This document shows positions 34,140 through 45,976 of a DNA stretch of 64,000 bases, one piece after another (within the stretch, counting starts at the first letter, position 1; each line of letters begins with the position of its first letter). Origin of the DNA: Homalodisca vitripennis (Eukaryota > Arthropoda > Insecta > Hemiptera > Cicadellidae); contig NC_060213.1 of NCBI RefSeq assembly GCF_021130785.1, positions 63,712,001 to 63,776,000 on the forward strand, given 5' to 3'. The notes under the pieces are model-generated. The model was not told the DNA's origin, made no database searches, and was given only the letters and a program-made list of their open reading frames with translations. A program made the translations under genes and the position numbers.

Positions 34140-34634
34140 TTACTGAAGAAAATGCTCAGGTACTTTTACAATAGTTGCTGTCACAATTAAAGGCCCTATC
34201 AATGTTTCCACATTAACGAATGTCTTCTCAAACACATCATCAAACACGTAAGAGGTTAATTTAGATGCTGCCATGAAAGGTATAATCCCTTCTTTGGCTA
34301 TACCTTGATGTTTAATTGTAATTCCAAAGTGATCAGTAGGTGAGGCTCCATCTTTTATATGATCAACAATGTACTCTGAAAATGCCCGGGGCCAACCTAT
34401 TGAGTCAATGGGAGAGGTCAGTATAAACGTTAGTTCTTCACGTGTGGTACGAAACCTCTCACTTCTGTTAACCATATTTCTAGATTCAAGCTTAAGGAAG
34501 GTTGCCATGTTAACGCTCTGAGTGCTCATTTGCGAACGAACATGAGACGAGTCAACTACAAATTTATAAATAAAACTGTTGGTATCCACCTGTAAGCCTG
34601 TGTAGTGCATGTGGGTGTTTGCGTGTGTGTACAT
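34140..34634 (-). CDS. Unassigned 164-aa ORF, possibly the N-terminal domain of a Polinton-type PolB
   Basis: The ORF runs from ATG at 34634 to a stop at 34140. Its C-terminal half (TDHFGITIKHQGI, PFMAASKLTSYVFDD, TATIVKVP) shows the same spacing of blocks as the N-terminal domain of the polB fragment at 48821-48384 (NDYLGFTLNSL, YIAYRPANQVHWDII, CTRTNIPIG). That suggests a distant copy of the same domain, cut off before the exonuclease region. The resemblance is by eye and weak in identity. The ORF is longer than expected by chance here and has less biased composition than the AT-rich frames around it. It could instead be an unrelated host or element gene. Confidence 0.35.
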   Translation of the reverse strand: MYTHANTHMHYTGLQVDTNSFIYKFVVDSSHVRSQMSTQSVNMATFLKLESRNMVNRSERFRTTREELTFILTSPIDSIGWPRAFSEYIVDHIKDGASPTDHFGITIKHQGIAKEGIIPFMAASKLTSYVFDDVFEKTFVNVETLIGPLIVTATIVKVPEHFLQ

Positions 34635-35525
34635 GCGTATGCGTTGTGACAGAGTCAGTACTGGTACTTTTAATTACACAATATTTGAAAAAAAATCTTA
34701 AGAGGCATAATTATTTAAAGCACATAGACATTCTGATTTTGAAGTGAAATTACAGAGTGAATATTGTTTGATGGATATGTCAGCGTGTATGTATTGAAGT
34801 TGACCTGAGATCACACATAAGAGCATATTTAAGTGACGTAGAAAAATCGGTACAGTAAAATGTTTTGTGATAATTGATTTTATCCATAGACTGGAAGGCA
34901 TTTATGTTATTAAAAACAATAAAGAAATATAAAATGCTAACATTCGAGCAAATAACTATGTAATGACGTATCTAACAGTTTGCTGCATCCGAGGCCTTAA
35001 GAAGAGGAGAATCAGCGTTTATCGGCTCCGTCATCAGTACACATTCAATGTGGTCACTATATTACACAATCACGGTCCCAGGACTTACAGAGTTTAGGCT
35101 TGCCTTAGAGACCTCATTCGTGCTGAGCCGTTCGGAGCATAGACTTGTTCATCTCCATGCCCAAGTCCACGCATCCTACTGAGTTCCCACATTCACTCCT
35201 TCAAATCAGTCTCACCCTCCACACTGTCCAAGGGTCAACCTCTCCCGGGCTTACGGATTTTAAGCCAGCCGTGAAAGAGGTCGAACTGCTCCAAGACTTA
35301 CAGGTTTTACGCCAGCCTTAGAAACAGACGCTCCCTCGACGCAAGGGTGATCAAAAATTCACACTTACGTGACATTTGAAGGTAAAGATGACGGGGGCAG
35401 ATATACACTCAAAACACTTGTATTTTGCACTTTCGGCCAACCACCCAAAGAAGGGTCTGGAGTGCAAAATTATATGTAATGGCTGCAATAATACAGTACA
35501 ATATTTAGTATTTAAAAAGTTCTTT
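34635..35525. other. Non-coding stretch with a degenerate repeat
   Basis: No gene. At 35081-35345 a motif of the form GGACTTACAGRTTTTACGCCAG, then CCTTAGAAAC, appears three times in diverged form (about 35081, 35247 and 35295). The rest is AT-rich and featureless up to the Gypsy LTR. Confidence 0.5.
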
Positions 35526-36634
35526 TGTACTATACTGAATGTTAATATACAGAAATTTCTTGTTTTCAATTATGATGACCCTAAATAGTCTCGAAAACTC
35601 TTAAGATTTAAGTAGATACTGGTGGAAATTAAAAACTGCACCTTTTTAGAAATATTCAGGTTTATTAAATCAATTCAAATGTCAATTGTTAACCTTGTAT
35701 TCCACCAAAACAATGTTTTGAACAATAGGTTAAAATTACTACTTCCTTTGGCAAGGCACTTTCGAATTTAATATGGGCTCACTGTCCTCTAATTACGTGT
35801 GTATAAAATATAAAAATAAAATAATAATCTTGAATAAATTTGAATAATAAAATAAATTAAATAGGCTTCTTCTCAAAACTAATAAAATAATAATTATAAA
35901 CTTCTTTCAAATAAAATTCTCAAACAAAACTAAACAGTTCTCAACAGGAATTTTTCACAAGTTCCTACAGGAAATGGTGCAGCACCTGCAGCTCTTAATT
36001 TTTACTACAAATCCCTATAATTTCAATGAAATTTTAAGTTAGACTTTTAAATAACTTACTCCCTTTAAAATTTTATATATATTATAGTGCACACTCAACA
36101 GAATTTGATCGTTAATTTTCAAATTTACAATTCCAATTTCAAATTAATTCACTTCTTAATTTTGCAAATTTCAAATTTAGAAAAATTTAATAATTCAGTC
36201 AAAAGTATTTGGCTCTTGGGTCGTGAAGGTCTTGGAGTTCGGTATTAATATAATTTATACCGACGGATCCTAAGCCCGACACTACTTTTAAACTCGCACT
36301 AAAGACATTTACTCTATCGCTTCTCAACTCGGAATGGTCGCAGAGCGTGGTTTTCTCGGCCTGCACGACTACGCTCCTGTTTTCCTGCAGGCCTGTTTAA
36401 ATCTCTCCCAACGCAGGTTGGCCGCCTAACCAAAGATAGAGTCCACTGTAAACTATTGTTTAGCATTCACTGCCATCAAGTCTGGTCTAGACCAGATTCC
36501 AAGCGCGTTGTGCCTGCCGCTGGATTACAATATAAATTTACTTTTTTATTCCCTATCCATTTACAATTCTAAAATAAAATTTTATTTATTAAATTTTTAT
36601 TTTTATTTAAAGTATACCACGTAATTGGTATACA
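35526..36634 (-). repeat. 3' LTR of Gypsy element B
   Basis: About 1.1 kb, aligned along its whole length with 41947-43045. On the minus strand it begins TGTATACCAATTACG right after the polypurine tract. It contains a perfect 16-base palindrome, TCTGGTCTAGACCAGA (about 36480-36495), which has one mismatch in the other LTR. Confidence 0.95.
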
Positions 36635-37989
36635 CACCCCCCCTTAAAGCGCTTGGTATCTGCCAAGTTTTATACTTTAAATCTAAGAATTTATCTCACA
36701 TCCTTTAGAAATTGTATTTCCACCTAGCCTTAACATGCATCATAAAATCTACAAAAATCTTTTTTTTTATTTTTTTTTATTTATAATATTTGATTTAATT
36801 TATTTTTGATAATAGTTGTAAGAAGTGGCAGCATATTAGTTGTCAAGTTATTTTAACCAAACGTTAATTATTATAAATTTCTTTTTAAAAGAGTCCATAC
36901 ATTGTCAGATTGTTTTTGAAAAACTTAAACAATTAAGTTCCCCAATAGAAACCTTGACCTAAACTATGGCAAACATTAAGAGTCCAATTGCCACCTACCT
37001 TTTACAATTCTAAGTCTACCATAAAGATAGTCCATCCAGATAATCCTTCACAATGGGTCGAACGAGGTAGACGGTGATTGTTGTTGTGGGATGTTTATTG
37101 CAGGTCCGGTCTGTTATTTAGTTGGGTCGTCCTTGGAACCTTTGCCCTGCACGCTGTGTGTGTTGGCTCGCCCATTCACTGGTTGACGCAGCTTCATATA
37201 GAATTAAAACATATCCCAGACGAGGGTGTCAGTTCCTTATTTTTATTATTTTTACCTATACCGTTGTTTATCATAGAAATAACAGTCTTTTTTCTTCTGT
37301 TCCCCTCTTCCTTGGCATAAATTTTATCAAACTAACAAGTTTAAATTAATATTCCAACATCCGTGTTAGTTATTAATTTTACATACAAAACATAAATAAC
37401 ACATGTTAATAACATTAATTACGGGACCATGAGTATCGGATTTGTGCATTATTCAGAAAAATAAATACTGAATTGTTTTAATACACTCCTCCTCTCCCAA
37501 ACCATGTAGTTATCGCAACTGTTTACTACACCTGTGCCCTTATTATCTAAATCATAAACTTTTTTATTCCTCTTGAGGTTTCTTCAAGTTTAAAATACAT
37601 TTTTACAAGATTACAATTCAAGTTAATATTTACAATTTAACAGGGCTGTAGAATTTCCTCAATTGTTCAATATATTTTTAATTTAATCTTCCTTGTCACT
37701 GAAATTTCTCAATCAAACATACATACATACAGCGTTACATCTAATATAGTTTTTCTTCATTCTTACAACTAATTTAATTCGTCATAATTTTTAATCAGTT
37801 CCTTTTTTTTATTTTTTTTTGTAATTCAAATTATTTACCCTTCGGTAATTATATTGTTTTGTTATATTTAAATATGCATTCTTCTTTCCCCAGTGGGTTT
37901 CACATCCTGCAAGTGTATTCTATCTAACGGAACTCATTCAATTCTTTTAAATTCTGAACTACATATGAGTTTGAGCTAATAATTGAAAT

Positions 37990-38380
37990 TATTCTGAATG
38001 GTCCCTCCAGTTGCTACTTTTTGCTTTCAAACATACTTCACAACATTTTACATTATTTTTCACATAATCATTTAGTTTAGGGTGATAAAACCTTTAATTT
38101 ATTTTCTGTTGTGTTTTTAAAATGCCGAAGTGACAGCCAGACAATGAGTTGTGATAATACTCGTATACAACCTTGAATAAGTGCTCAGGTAAAATAGATT
38201 CCTTTTAGAATTGTTTTTATTGTTCACATAAAATAACACCCCTTTTTCCACACTGTAAACATCACTATTGGTATCGTTCAATACACACTTCATAATTTTA
38301 GTTATATTTACATCCTGCTTCTGATGCGTTTTTAAGTCCATAAAGCTAAAAGGCATCGTACTTATACTATTTATAGACAC
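37990..38380 (-). pseudogene. Integrase N-terminal zinc finger of Gypsy element B
   Basis: The frame shows YYHNSLSGCHFG followed, about 30 residues later, by CCEVCLKAKS, which is the HHCC finger of Gypsy integrase. The tether region before it (38380-38117) includes DLKTHQKQD. The DDE catalytic core should follow toward 37000 but I can read no core motif there, so it is deleted or too decayed. The remaining bases down to the polypurine tract (36646-37989) are AT-rich, with no recognised gene. Confidence 0.7.
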
Positions 38381-38605
38381 TGTTTCCGCTCTTATTACTA
38401 AGTCCCTTATTATTTACAGTTTCATTGTTGATTTTTAAAGAGTTATCGTTCATCTTGTCCTTATTCACTATTTTTTCTAGTTCATGAAACACATATGTTG
38501 TCAACTTCACTATCTTGAAATAATCTAGATAAATAGTCCGCTACTGGGTTCTGATTACCTTTAACATGCGTAATTTTAAATGGTAGAGACAATATAAACC
38601 TCCAC

Positions 38606-39064
38606 CTAGCGCCCTAATTTTCCTAACTTACGAAAGTGGGACAATACCCAAGCCAATGCTGAGTTGTCGGTCACTAAGTTGAATGGTCTCATTTCTAGGA
38701 AACTACGGAACTTATTTATTGAACAGACTACTGCCAAGGCTTCCTTTTGATAGGTAGTAAGTTTCACCTCACTTTCATTAAATTTTCCTCGAATAATAGG
38801 CCACCGTTTTAAATGTCCATTATCCGCTTCCTGTAATAAACAGGAACCGAGGGCCTTATCACTCGCGTCGCATTGGACTGTGAACTCCTTGTTGAAGTCA
38901 GGGATGGCTAACACGGGGGGACGGGTAACCGCTCGTTTCAGTTTATCGAACGATTCCTGACATTTTTGGTCCCATTCAAATTTGGACGACTTCATCCTCA
39001 TTTCATTGAGTGGATGAGCTATTTCGCATAATTTGGAATAAAATTTAGAGAAATAACTAGTCAT
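38606..39064 (-). pseudogene. RT connection and RNase H of Gypsy element B
   Basis: One open frame of 152 aa. It starts in the connection region (YFSKFYSKLCEIAHPL, FEWDQKCQESFDKLK), then the RNase H domain: FTVQCDASDKALGSCLLQ (first Asp), TTYQKEALAVVCSINKFRSFL (Glu block) and FNLVTDNSALAWVL (second Asp). This is the classic Ty3/Gypsy arrangement. Frameshifts on both sides separate it from RT upstream and integrase downstream. Confidence 0.92.
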
Positions 39065-39099
39065 CCCTATGAACCTCGCAATACCTTTCTTGTACCGGG

Positions 39100-39720
39100 G
39101 GTCTCGGAGATTCTAATAACGTCCGTGTACGGTCATCAGCGTCCATTCTTATAGTGTCCTTGGAAACCAAATGTCCCAGAAATTTAATTTCATTATAACA
39201 AAATTTTACTTTTCTCCGGATTCACAGTAAGATTATTTTTCTTTAAACACTCTAACACTTGTTTCAAATGCATATAATGTTCCTCCAATGTCTTCGAATA
39301 CACAATAATATCGTCCAAAAAAGGCGAGAGTGCAAGTAAATCTCAATTCTCCTAAGATTTTATTCATATATGACGACAAGACCCCACTTCCAATTAATAA
39401 TCCAAAAGGAATTCTTTTAAAGCTGTAACTTCCGAAAGGTACCGAGAACGTAGTTAACTCCTGGCTTTCCTTCGCTAAACTTATTTGATAAAAACTTTTG
39501 GTTAAGTCTATTACTGAGTAATAATTGTTTCCCTTCAAATGGTAACATAGTTCATGCAATGTCGCCTATAGGATAACTCACTCCTTCCAACTTCTTGTTT
39601 AACTCCTTGTAATTAACTAAATAATCTTTCCGACTTTCCATCTTCCTTACCTACTAAAAAAGGCTGGACTCGAGTACTGACTCCACAATTGGTTGAATAA
39701 TGTCCTGTTTCCAATAATTC
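39100..39720 (-). pseudogene. Reverse transcriptase of Gypsy element B
   Basis: The open part (39559-39233) reads YYSVIDLTKSFYQISLAK (first catalytic Asp block), TTFSVPFGSYSFKRIPFGL and a segment that should carry the YxDD motif but is shifted out of frame around 39310-39350. The first part of the domain lies in another frame near 39560-39720. The spacing to RNase H is normal for Gypsy Pol. Confidence 0.85.
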
Positions 39721-40224
39721 GTCAATAATTTTTTTTTTTTTATTTTTAATTGTTTAGGTGGATTCAATGGATATGGTCTAAGTTTTTACGGGTTTCATGA
39801 TCTTTAACTTTTAATTTATACTCATAATCTAGAGTTTTACCAATTTTGTCGGTAAATGTACCGTTGGAAATTCCTTTATAATTTTTATTATTTCATTACT
39901 GGCCTCTTCGCATCCTATTTTATATGTGTGATTGGTGTTTCATACAAGCTACTGTAATATTTTGCACAAATTTTATACACTTCTCTACATTAAAGTCATA
40001 TCGACAACAATTATTTTTTCAAGTCTATTAACAAACCAGAATGTTTTATAAAGTTCGCTCCTAAAATTGCCTTTTGGGCTAAAGTCCTCACTATAAGAAA
40101 TTCCACTTTCCAGGTGAACATATCTATTTTAATTTTTATATTTACACTGCCGATTACGGACATTTTTTTATTTTCAGCACTCATACATGTCAGGTTAGAT
40201 AACTGGTAACACTTTACAATCTTA

Positions 40225-40310
40225 TTCTCTAATAATAGTTTATACAGTCTATCACTTATTATATTTATACTACTACCAGTATCTAATAATACATTTAATC
40301 ATATATTCTT
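40225..40310 (-). pseudogene. Aspartic protease active site of Gypsy element B
   Basis: The minus-strand frame reads LNVLLDTGSSINI, the retropepsin active site with its catalytic Asp intact, at the expected place between the gag knuckle and RT. The rest of the domain is broken by frameshifts. Confidence 0.75.
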
Positions 40311-40559
40311 GCCAAAATCTATTTCTAAGCTGGGCAATGAACTGATATTTTTCCGAATTTTTCTTTTGCCAAGTATGATTTAAATTTAGCAGATAATTCA
40401 TGTGAATTTTTGTTGGACACAATTTTAGGTAACCGGGAAAGTTCGCCCTTCCTTAACTCATTGTTCGAACTTTCCTTACTAAACTAGTTTTTTGACTCCT
40501 GTACATTACGACCTACATTTTCGGGGTTAATAGCTGGAGTGTGGTTTTACAATAGGTCT

Positions 40560-41823
40560 CCGCTGGTTTACAACAGGTTTCCTGTTTAGCTCCCGGCACT
40601 GATAAGCATAATGACCAGGTCTATTACATTTATAACAAGTTATTGTTTCTTGCCTCGCCCTGATGCTGTTAACCGGTACATTATTACTTCCTATTCACAT
40701 TCAAATTATTCCCTGTTTTCCTCACGTTGTCAGCATAACCTACATTATTTCGCCCTTATACACATCTCATCCAGTCGGAATATGTGCTCGGATTTCCCAT
40801 AAACACTAGTTTATTTCTGGTTTCAGGATTAATTCCCACCTTAATTAATTCCACAACATCCCTTTCATTTATATTACAACAAAGTACTTCTACTGATTCC
40901 TAAATGTCTATAATGTAGTTGGATAAGCTTTCATTATATCTTTGGGGACGGTGCACCTTTTCAAATTTCAAAAGTTCACGCTGATGATATGGCACGAAAT
41001 AATTCAATAATATTTCAAGCATTAATTTGACCGTGACATTGTCCTGTTTTATTTCCAATAGTTTCGACAAAAGAGCTCCCTGACTATGTGAAATCGCAAT
41101 CTCCATAATATCCTCTTCCGTACATCTAGTTTCCTTTTTAAGTTTCAAGATTATTTTAAAGAATTCTAATAATTCTTGAACATTTAATCCATCGCAGATT
41201 TTTAACTCCTTCAAATAACGCTCAATGGGGTTCGGTAGTTTATTATAACTTTAAATGTGGCCGTCCCGAAACAAACACATCATCTCTCATATTTAGACCA
41301 GACTTATCTTTCAATTTCCGTTTACCAGCCTCTTCAGCTCACCTTCTATTTCCAGATTGGAATCAGATAACTTACGCACCAAGTTATCAGATGTTTTCCT
41401 TGTCAATTTTTAGGTTTTTTATTTTTAACAACAATTCACTTAATATACTATTCCGGTTTTCAAACATGTTTAGCTATATCCTTTTCTTCGATTTTAAACA
41501 ATTTACTTAAGTTAGTCAGTCGGCGCTGCCAATGATTTATTTTTGTTTCACACCTAACTATGTCCAATGTTAGACCCTGTCCAATGGATTCCTCCAGTCT
41601 AGTTCCTGATAGTTGGGTTTCTAACTTAATTTTATCCCATTCCTCCTTGAAAGCCACCTTTCCACTCAGGTTTAAATAATTAATATTTACATCAAGACTT
41701 ATTAACTGCCGTAACTTTTTCCTTAAATCTATCACCTTAAAACTAGGAGACACTTCCCACACCTCTTAACCTAATTTCATAGTCCAATTCCTCCTTGGTT
41801 AACAAGTCCACCTTAAGTGCCAT
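40560..41823 (-). pseudogene. Gag of Gypsy element B
   Basis: It starts with ATG at 41823 (MALKVDLLTKEELDYEIRLR), shifts frame near 41760, continues at 41762-41460 and, after more breaks, at 41214-40900 (capsid-like region with NVQELLEFFKIILKL and LMLEILLNYFVPYH). It ends with a CCHC zinc knuckle, CYKCNRPGHYAYQC, near 40590-40645. The start phrase is typical of Gag in many insect Gypsy elements. In life Gag forms the particle and the knuckle binds RNA. Broken by at least three shifts. Confidence 0.85.
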
Positions 41824-41946
41824 TTTAAAAGTTTAATATTAAACACTTTATAATTTTCCAGTATCCAAAGCCACTTATTAATTTATAACCAATAAGTTTC
41901 AATTTTATTAAGGTTCACCAGAATATAGCAGAGTGGCGCACTTATT

Positions 41947-43045
41947 TGTATACTGGAATGTTAATATACAAAATTTTTTGTTTTCATTATGATGACCCTA
42001 AATAGTCTCGAACTCTTAAGATTTAAGTAGATACTGGTGGAAATTAAAACTGCACCTTTTTAGAAATATCAGGTTTATTAAATCAATTCAAATGTCAATT
42101 GTTAACCTTGTATTCCACCAAAACAATGTTTTGAACAATAGGTTAAAATTACTACTTCCTTTGGCAAGGCACTTTCGATTTAATATGGGCTCACTGTCCT
42201 CTAAATACGTGTGTATAAAATATAAAAATAAAATAATAAATCTTGAATAAATTTGATTGAAATAAATTAAATAGGCTTCTTCTCAAAACTAATAAAATAA
42301 TAATTATAAACTTCTTTCAAATAAAATTCTCAAACAAAAACTAAACAGTTCTCAACAGGATTTTTTTCACAAGTTCCTACAGGAAATGGTGCAGCACCTG
42401 CAGCTCTTAATTTTTTACTACAATCCCTATAATTTCAATGAAATTTTAAGTTAGACTTTAAATAACTTACTCCTTTACAATTTTATATATATTATAGTCC
42501 ACACTCAACAGAATTTGATCGTTAATTTCAAATTTACAATTCCAATTTTCAAATTAATTCACTTCTTAATTTTGCAAATTTCAAATTTAGAGAAAAATTT
42601 AATAATTCAGTCAAAAGTACTTAGCTCTTTGGTCGTGAAGGTCTTGGAGTTCGGTTATTAATATAATTTATACCGACGGATCCTACGCCGACACTACTTT
42701 TAAACTCGCACTAAATACTTTACTCTATCGCTTCTCAACTCGGAATGGTCGCAGAGCGTGGTTTCTCGGCCTGCACGACTACGCTCCTGTTCCTGCAGGC
42801 CTGTTTAAAATCTCTCCCAACGCAGGTTGGCCGCCTAACCAAAGATAGAGTCCACTGTAAACTATTGTTTAGCATTCACTGCCATCAAGTCAGGTCTAGA
42901 CCAGATTCCAAGCGCGTAGTGCCTGCCGCTGGATTACAATATAAATTTACCTTTTTTATTCCCTATCCATTTACAATTCTAAAATAAAATTTTAATTTAT
43001 TAAATTTTTATTTTTATTTAAAGTATACCATGTAATTGGCATATG
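41947..43045 (-). repeat. 5' LTR of Gypsy element B
   Basis: Direct repeat of 35526-36634. On the minus strand it ends TATACA, followed within about 10 bases by TGCGCCACTCTGC, which may be the primer-binding site. Most differences from the other LTR are one-base indels, often in A or T runs. Confidence 0.95.
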
Positions 43046-43283
43046 TACGTAATTAAAATACCTGTATAATAAAATAATCTCAAATTTTTACTCGTGGTCA
43101 GTTTTCATAACATAATTTAATAGAAGTACACATCTGAAGGAAGCGTTACAACGAACGTTCGGTCACAACCAACGGATGTGGTGGGTTATAATTACATTTA
43201 TTTTCTCTCTATGTATGTCTCAGGATTTGTAATGAAATTTTAACGTTGTGATTTGTGAAAATGTAGTTTTTTTTTAAAACATG

Positions 43284-44385
43284 TTAGAGTGTTAATTTTT
43301 GTTTCTTAAATCCAAACGGTACAGTATCGTAGGATCCTTCGAGTCTCCTTTTGGGTCCTGTAATTTTAAAAGACTTTGTTTCTTTGACTGTAACAATGTC
43401 TTTGTCCTTGGTTCGTCTGTTCTCTTCGATGTCCACTGAGTCAAATGAATTACTCAGCACTAATGCTGTCAATGTTTCAAAATTTAATTTTTGAGCTAGT
43501 TTTTAAATTTAGAGTAAGGCCTTTTATTTTACAAACTTCAACTAGTGCGTTTTTATTTGTTGACCAGACAAGATAGGCGTAAGTCTTGGGGCCTCCGGAA
43601 ACAAATTCTACTATGTATGACCCTGGACCATAGTCAGCCAACTCGTCGGTCATTTCGCCCAAGTAGTCCCCTGTGGGGACCTTGTGCATACCCTCCCTAT
43701 GTACGTAGAGGACACTATCTGTATCGTAGTAAAGATCTTACCTCCCTAAATTTTCTAAGTGTTCGTACAATTTTAATCGAGCATGTGACGTTGTAAATGC
43801 TGCAACCACAACATTCACTGTCCTTAGGGCTTCTGCGACTTCTTCAATATGCTGCCAGTTCACAATTAGTACAGTATCGTTAATAATTTGAGTAGTATTT
43901 ACATCTATTTCAGGGTTGGCCAGCAACTGAAAGTATTCAAAAGGGTCTCTTATGATTTATGTTTTTGTTTGATTTTCCCTTTGACCGAATTTACCCCAGA
44001 AAGAATTTAACATCAATTTAGCAAGGGAGTGAAGACCTCCGTTCTTTTCAATTTTGGAAGGATCAAGTCTGACACCTTCGTGTTCATAATAATTTTGAAC
44101 GTACTTGGCCTTGTCCTCTTCAGTGAGGCACCAAGAGGGGTAGCCCGATGCCTTCTGTTTAATCTTGAGAAATTTGTTAATAAAATCCGTAAAAAGACCA
44201 CCATCTTCGTAAGTAATAATTTTATACTCCCGAAGCTCGTACATTTCTAAAATTTTGTATCCCTTTTCTACAGCCTTGCGTATTTCCTGCATTGTCCATG
44301 TCCCTGTCAATGCTCTTTCTTCGATGTTATGGTTACAGTCTGTGTTTAGCATTTCTAGACCACATGTACGGCATAAAACAAACAT
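43284..44385 (-). pseudogene. Polinton/Maverick-type DNA polymerase B, C-terminal part
   Basis: The C-terminal half of a protein-primed family B DNA polymerase, in four frames. 44385-43957 holds the fingers and palm region (GYPSWCLTEEDKAKYVQNYY and the motif-B-like SLAKLMLNSFWGKFGQ); about 43740-43690 holds the catalytic motif C, YYDTDS; then GGPKTYAYLV and CKIKGLTLN; the last frame ends with YDTVPFGFKK and a stop at 43284. Such polymerases copy the genome of Polinton/Maverick elements and related viruses. Between the exonuclease half (48298-47641) and this part about 200-250 residues are missing or lost at the inverted duplication. No capsid, ATPase or retroviral-type integrase gene of a Polinton is seen in the window. 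Confidence 0.82.
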
Positions 44386-44391
44386 TAATTA

Positions 44392-44763
44392 ATTCACTCC
44401 AGAACTAATTATGCGTTGCACTAAAGTCATTCTCATGGAACTGGTTAACGTCAGATTTATAGATTCGCTAAATTATTTCCCCATGGCCCTCTCTGCACTA
44501 CCCAAAGCCTTTGACCTCCCCCGGAGAAGAAGAAGGGTTACTTCCCTCATCTTTTCAATACTTTGGCAAACCAAAATTATGTAGGCCCCATACCACCCAA
44601 GGAGTACTATTGCCCTGAATCCATGTTTGAAAAGTCTTACAAATATTTTGAAAATTGGCACAACGACCAACTTAACCAAAACGTACAGTAGTTTTTGACT
44701 TTCAAAAAGAGTTGGTCGAGTATTGTGGATTTCAGATGTAGATATATTGGCGCAGGCGTGTAT
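44392..44763 (+). pseudogene. Inverted duplicate of the polB exonuclease segment
   Basis: This plus-strand piece is the reverse complement of 47641-48011 and codes for the same PolB stretch (VRFIDSLNYFPMALSALPKAF and the block after it). It ends at the TTAA where piggyBac is inserted (44764-44767). It lies in the opposite orientation to the PolB parts on both sides, so it arose by inverted duplication and not as part of the gene. Confidence 0.88.
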
Positions 44764-45976
44764 TTAACCCATATGGGACCAAATTAATTTTTAGTAATTT
44801 TTTTCAAATATATTAGGTTTATTTTATTATTTTGATGTTATAAAGGTGTTTTTCATCAATATTTGTTTTATTACTCAGGTTATTACTGAAATATTGTGTG
44901 TGTTCCAAAAATGGAACAGCGGTCCTGAATGGGTACGTTAAGTAAGCAAGTACCGTACTTACTTCTATCTTGGAGCTTGGGTAACTGAAAGGAAATGTGG
45001 AAACAATGATTAAAAATAAACCAGAAGAATGTTTAATAAAGTTTTTGTATTGAAAACATGTGTATGGTTTACATTATCAGTACAAATTATTTACAGATTG
45101 CGAATACTGTGTTAATTTTTTCTCTCAAAAGACTAATTCTTTTATTTTTGATGGAAAAGAACGAAACACTTAGAATGCAGTGCAACATTACACTTATAAC
45201 ATTTCATTGTGGTATTTGTTTTGCATTGTCCACATCTTGTTTGTTTTTCTCCTTTTGAAATAAGATGGTTTGTTTTGTCATACCGAATTGCCTCGGTGAC
45301 TCGTTTGTCCACTGCAGTCACATTTTGAAGTGGTTTTCCTAATTTCAAACGAGTTGAATGTGATTTGAGGTATGTCAGTGAGATTTCTCTTGTAAAAGAA
45401 AGAAGATCCAATCGTTTGTCCTTGTAGGTATTTGTCCAACGGAAAAGAATCCAGGCATTGTTAATCGATACATTTATTGGAAACATGAGCATCTGCCAAT
45501 ACCAATTTTTGCCACGAATTCCAATTCGCAGTTTTGACACATTTTCATCGAGTCTGTCTACGCCGCCCATGTACTGATTGTACATTACAACACAGGATGG
45601 TTGGTTGACACTTGTATGTTTCTTCTCAGCAGCACTCCAGCGACGAACTTTACCAACAGGCTCGACTCCACATGCTGTTGACGCCACGGTGACAACGTTG
45701 TTATCATTGTACCGCACCAAAGTAACATTGGAATCTTTTTCAGTAATTTGATCAAAAGATCCTCTTGGCATCTTTGACATGCTCTTTACATCTGAAAGTG
45801 GTGCTCTCTCCACGCGGTTGGCACGGATAGTGCCTGTGGCATTGTGACCTTCCTCTGCTAGTTTTTCTAAAAGAACCACGGACGTAAAAAAATTTTCAAA
45901 ATACAAATTGTACCCGTTTGGTCTTTGAGGAAGGTTTTCACAAAGGTTAAGGACAACGGAACCTCCCACACCTACT
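44764..45976 (-). mobile_element. piggyBac element, left copy (5'-truncated)
   Basis: From the TTAA target and the terminal sequence CCCATATGGGACC (44768-44780), the element runs leftward-coding to 45976, where it stops at the inverted junction. It contains the C-terminal part of the transposase (45969-45142). It is near-identical to the right copy in reverse orientation. Only one terminal inverted repeat is present, so it could not move by itself. Confidence 0.9.
45142..45969 (-). pseudogene. piggyBac transposase, C-terminal 275 aa (left copy)
   Basis: piggyBac transposases cut and paste at TTAA by a DDD catalytic core. This open frame starts inside the core: VVLNLCENLPQ, then NLYFENFF, where the catalytic second Asp of the family motif is Glu; it continues with ATGTIRANR, MYNQYMGGVDRLDENV (third Asp) and WILFRWTNTY. 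It ends in a Cys-rich zinc domain (CGQCKTNTTMKCYKCNVALH) and a stop at 45142. The first catalytic Asp and all N-terminal sequence are missing, lost at the inverted junction. The open frame has no proper start, and the Asp to Glu change would probably kill activity. Confidence 0.92.

Larger units (their letters stand above)
35526..43045 (-). mobile_element. Ty3/Gypsy LTR retrotransposon (element B), 7.5 kb
   Basis: Two direct repeats of about 1.1 kb (35526-36634 and 41947-43045) flank minus-strand coding remnants in Gypsy order: gag, protease, RT, RNase H, integrase zinc finger. On the minus strand a G-rich polypurine tract (AAGGGGGGGTG) adjoins the 3' LTR at 36635-36645. The LTRs start TGTATAC and end with its complement. 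All ORFs are broken, mostly by single-base shifts, and the integrase catalytic core is not found. Target-site duplication: none obvious. Confidence 0.92.

Noticed and set aside
37078..37349. Plus-strand hydrophobic frames of 75-80 aa
   Set aside because: They are antisense to the 3' part of Gypsy element B and show no start context or family motif.
42745..42987. 80-aa plus-strand frame
   Set aside because: It lies within the LTR of Gypsy element B; the other LTR does not keep the frame because of indels.
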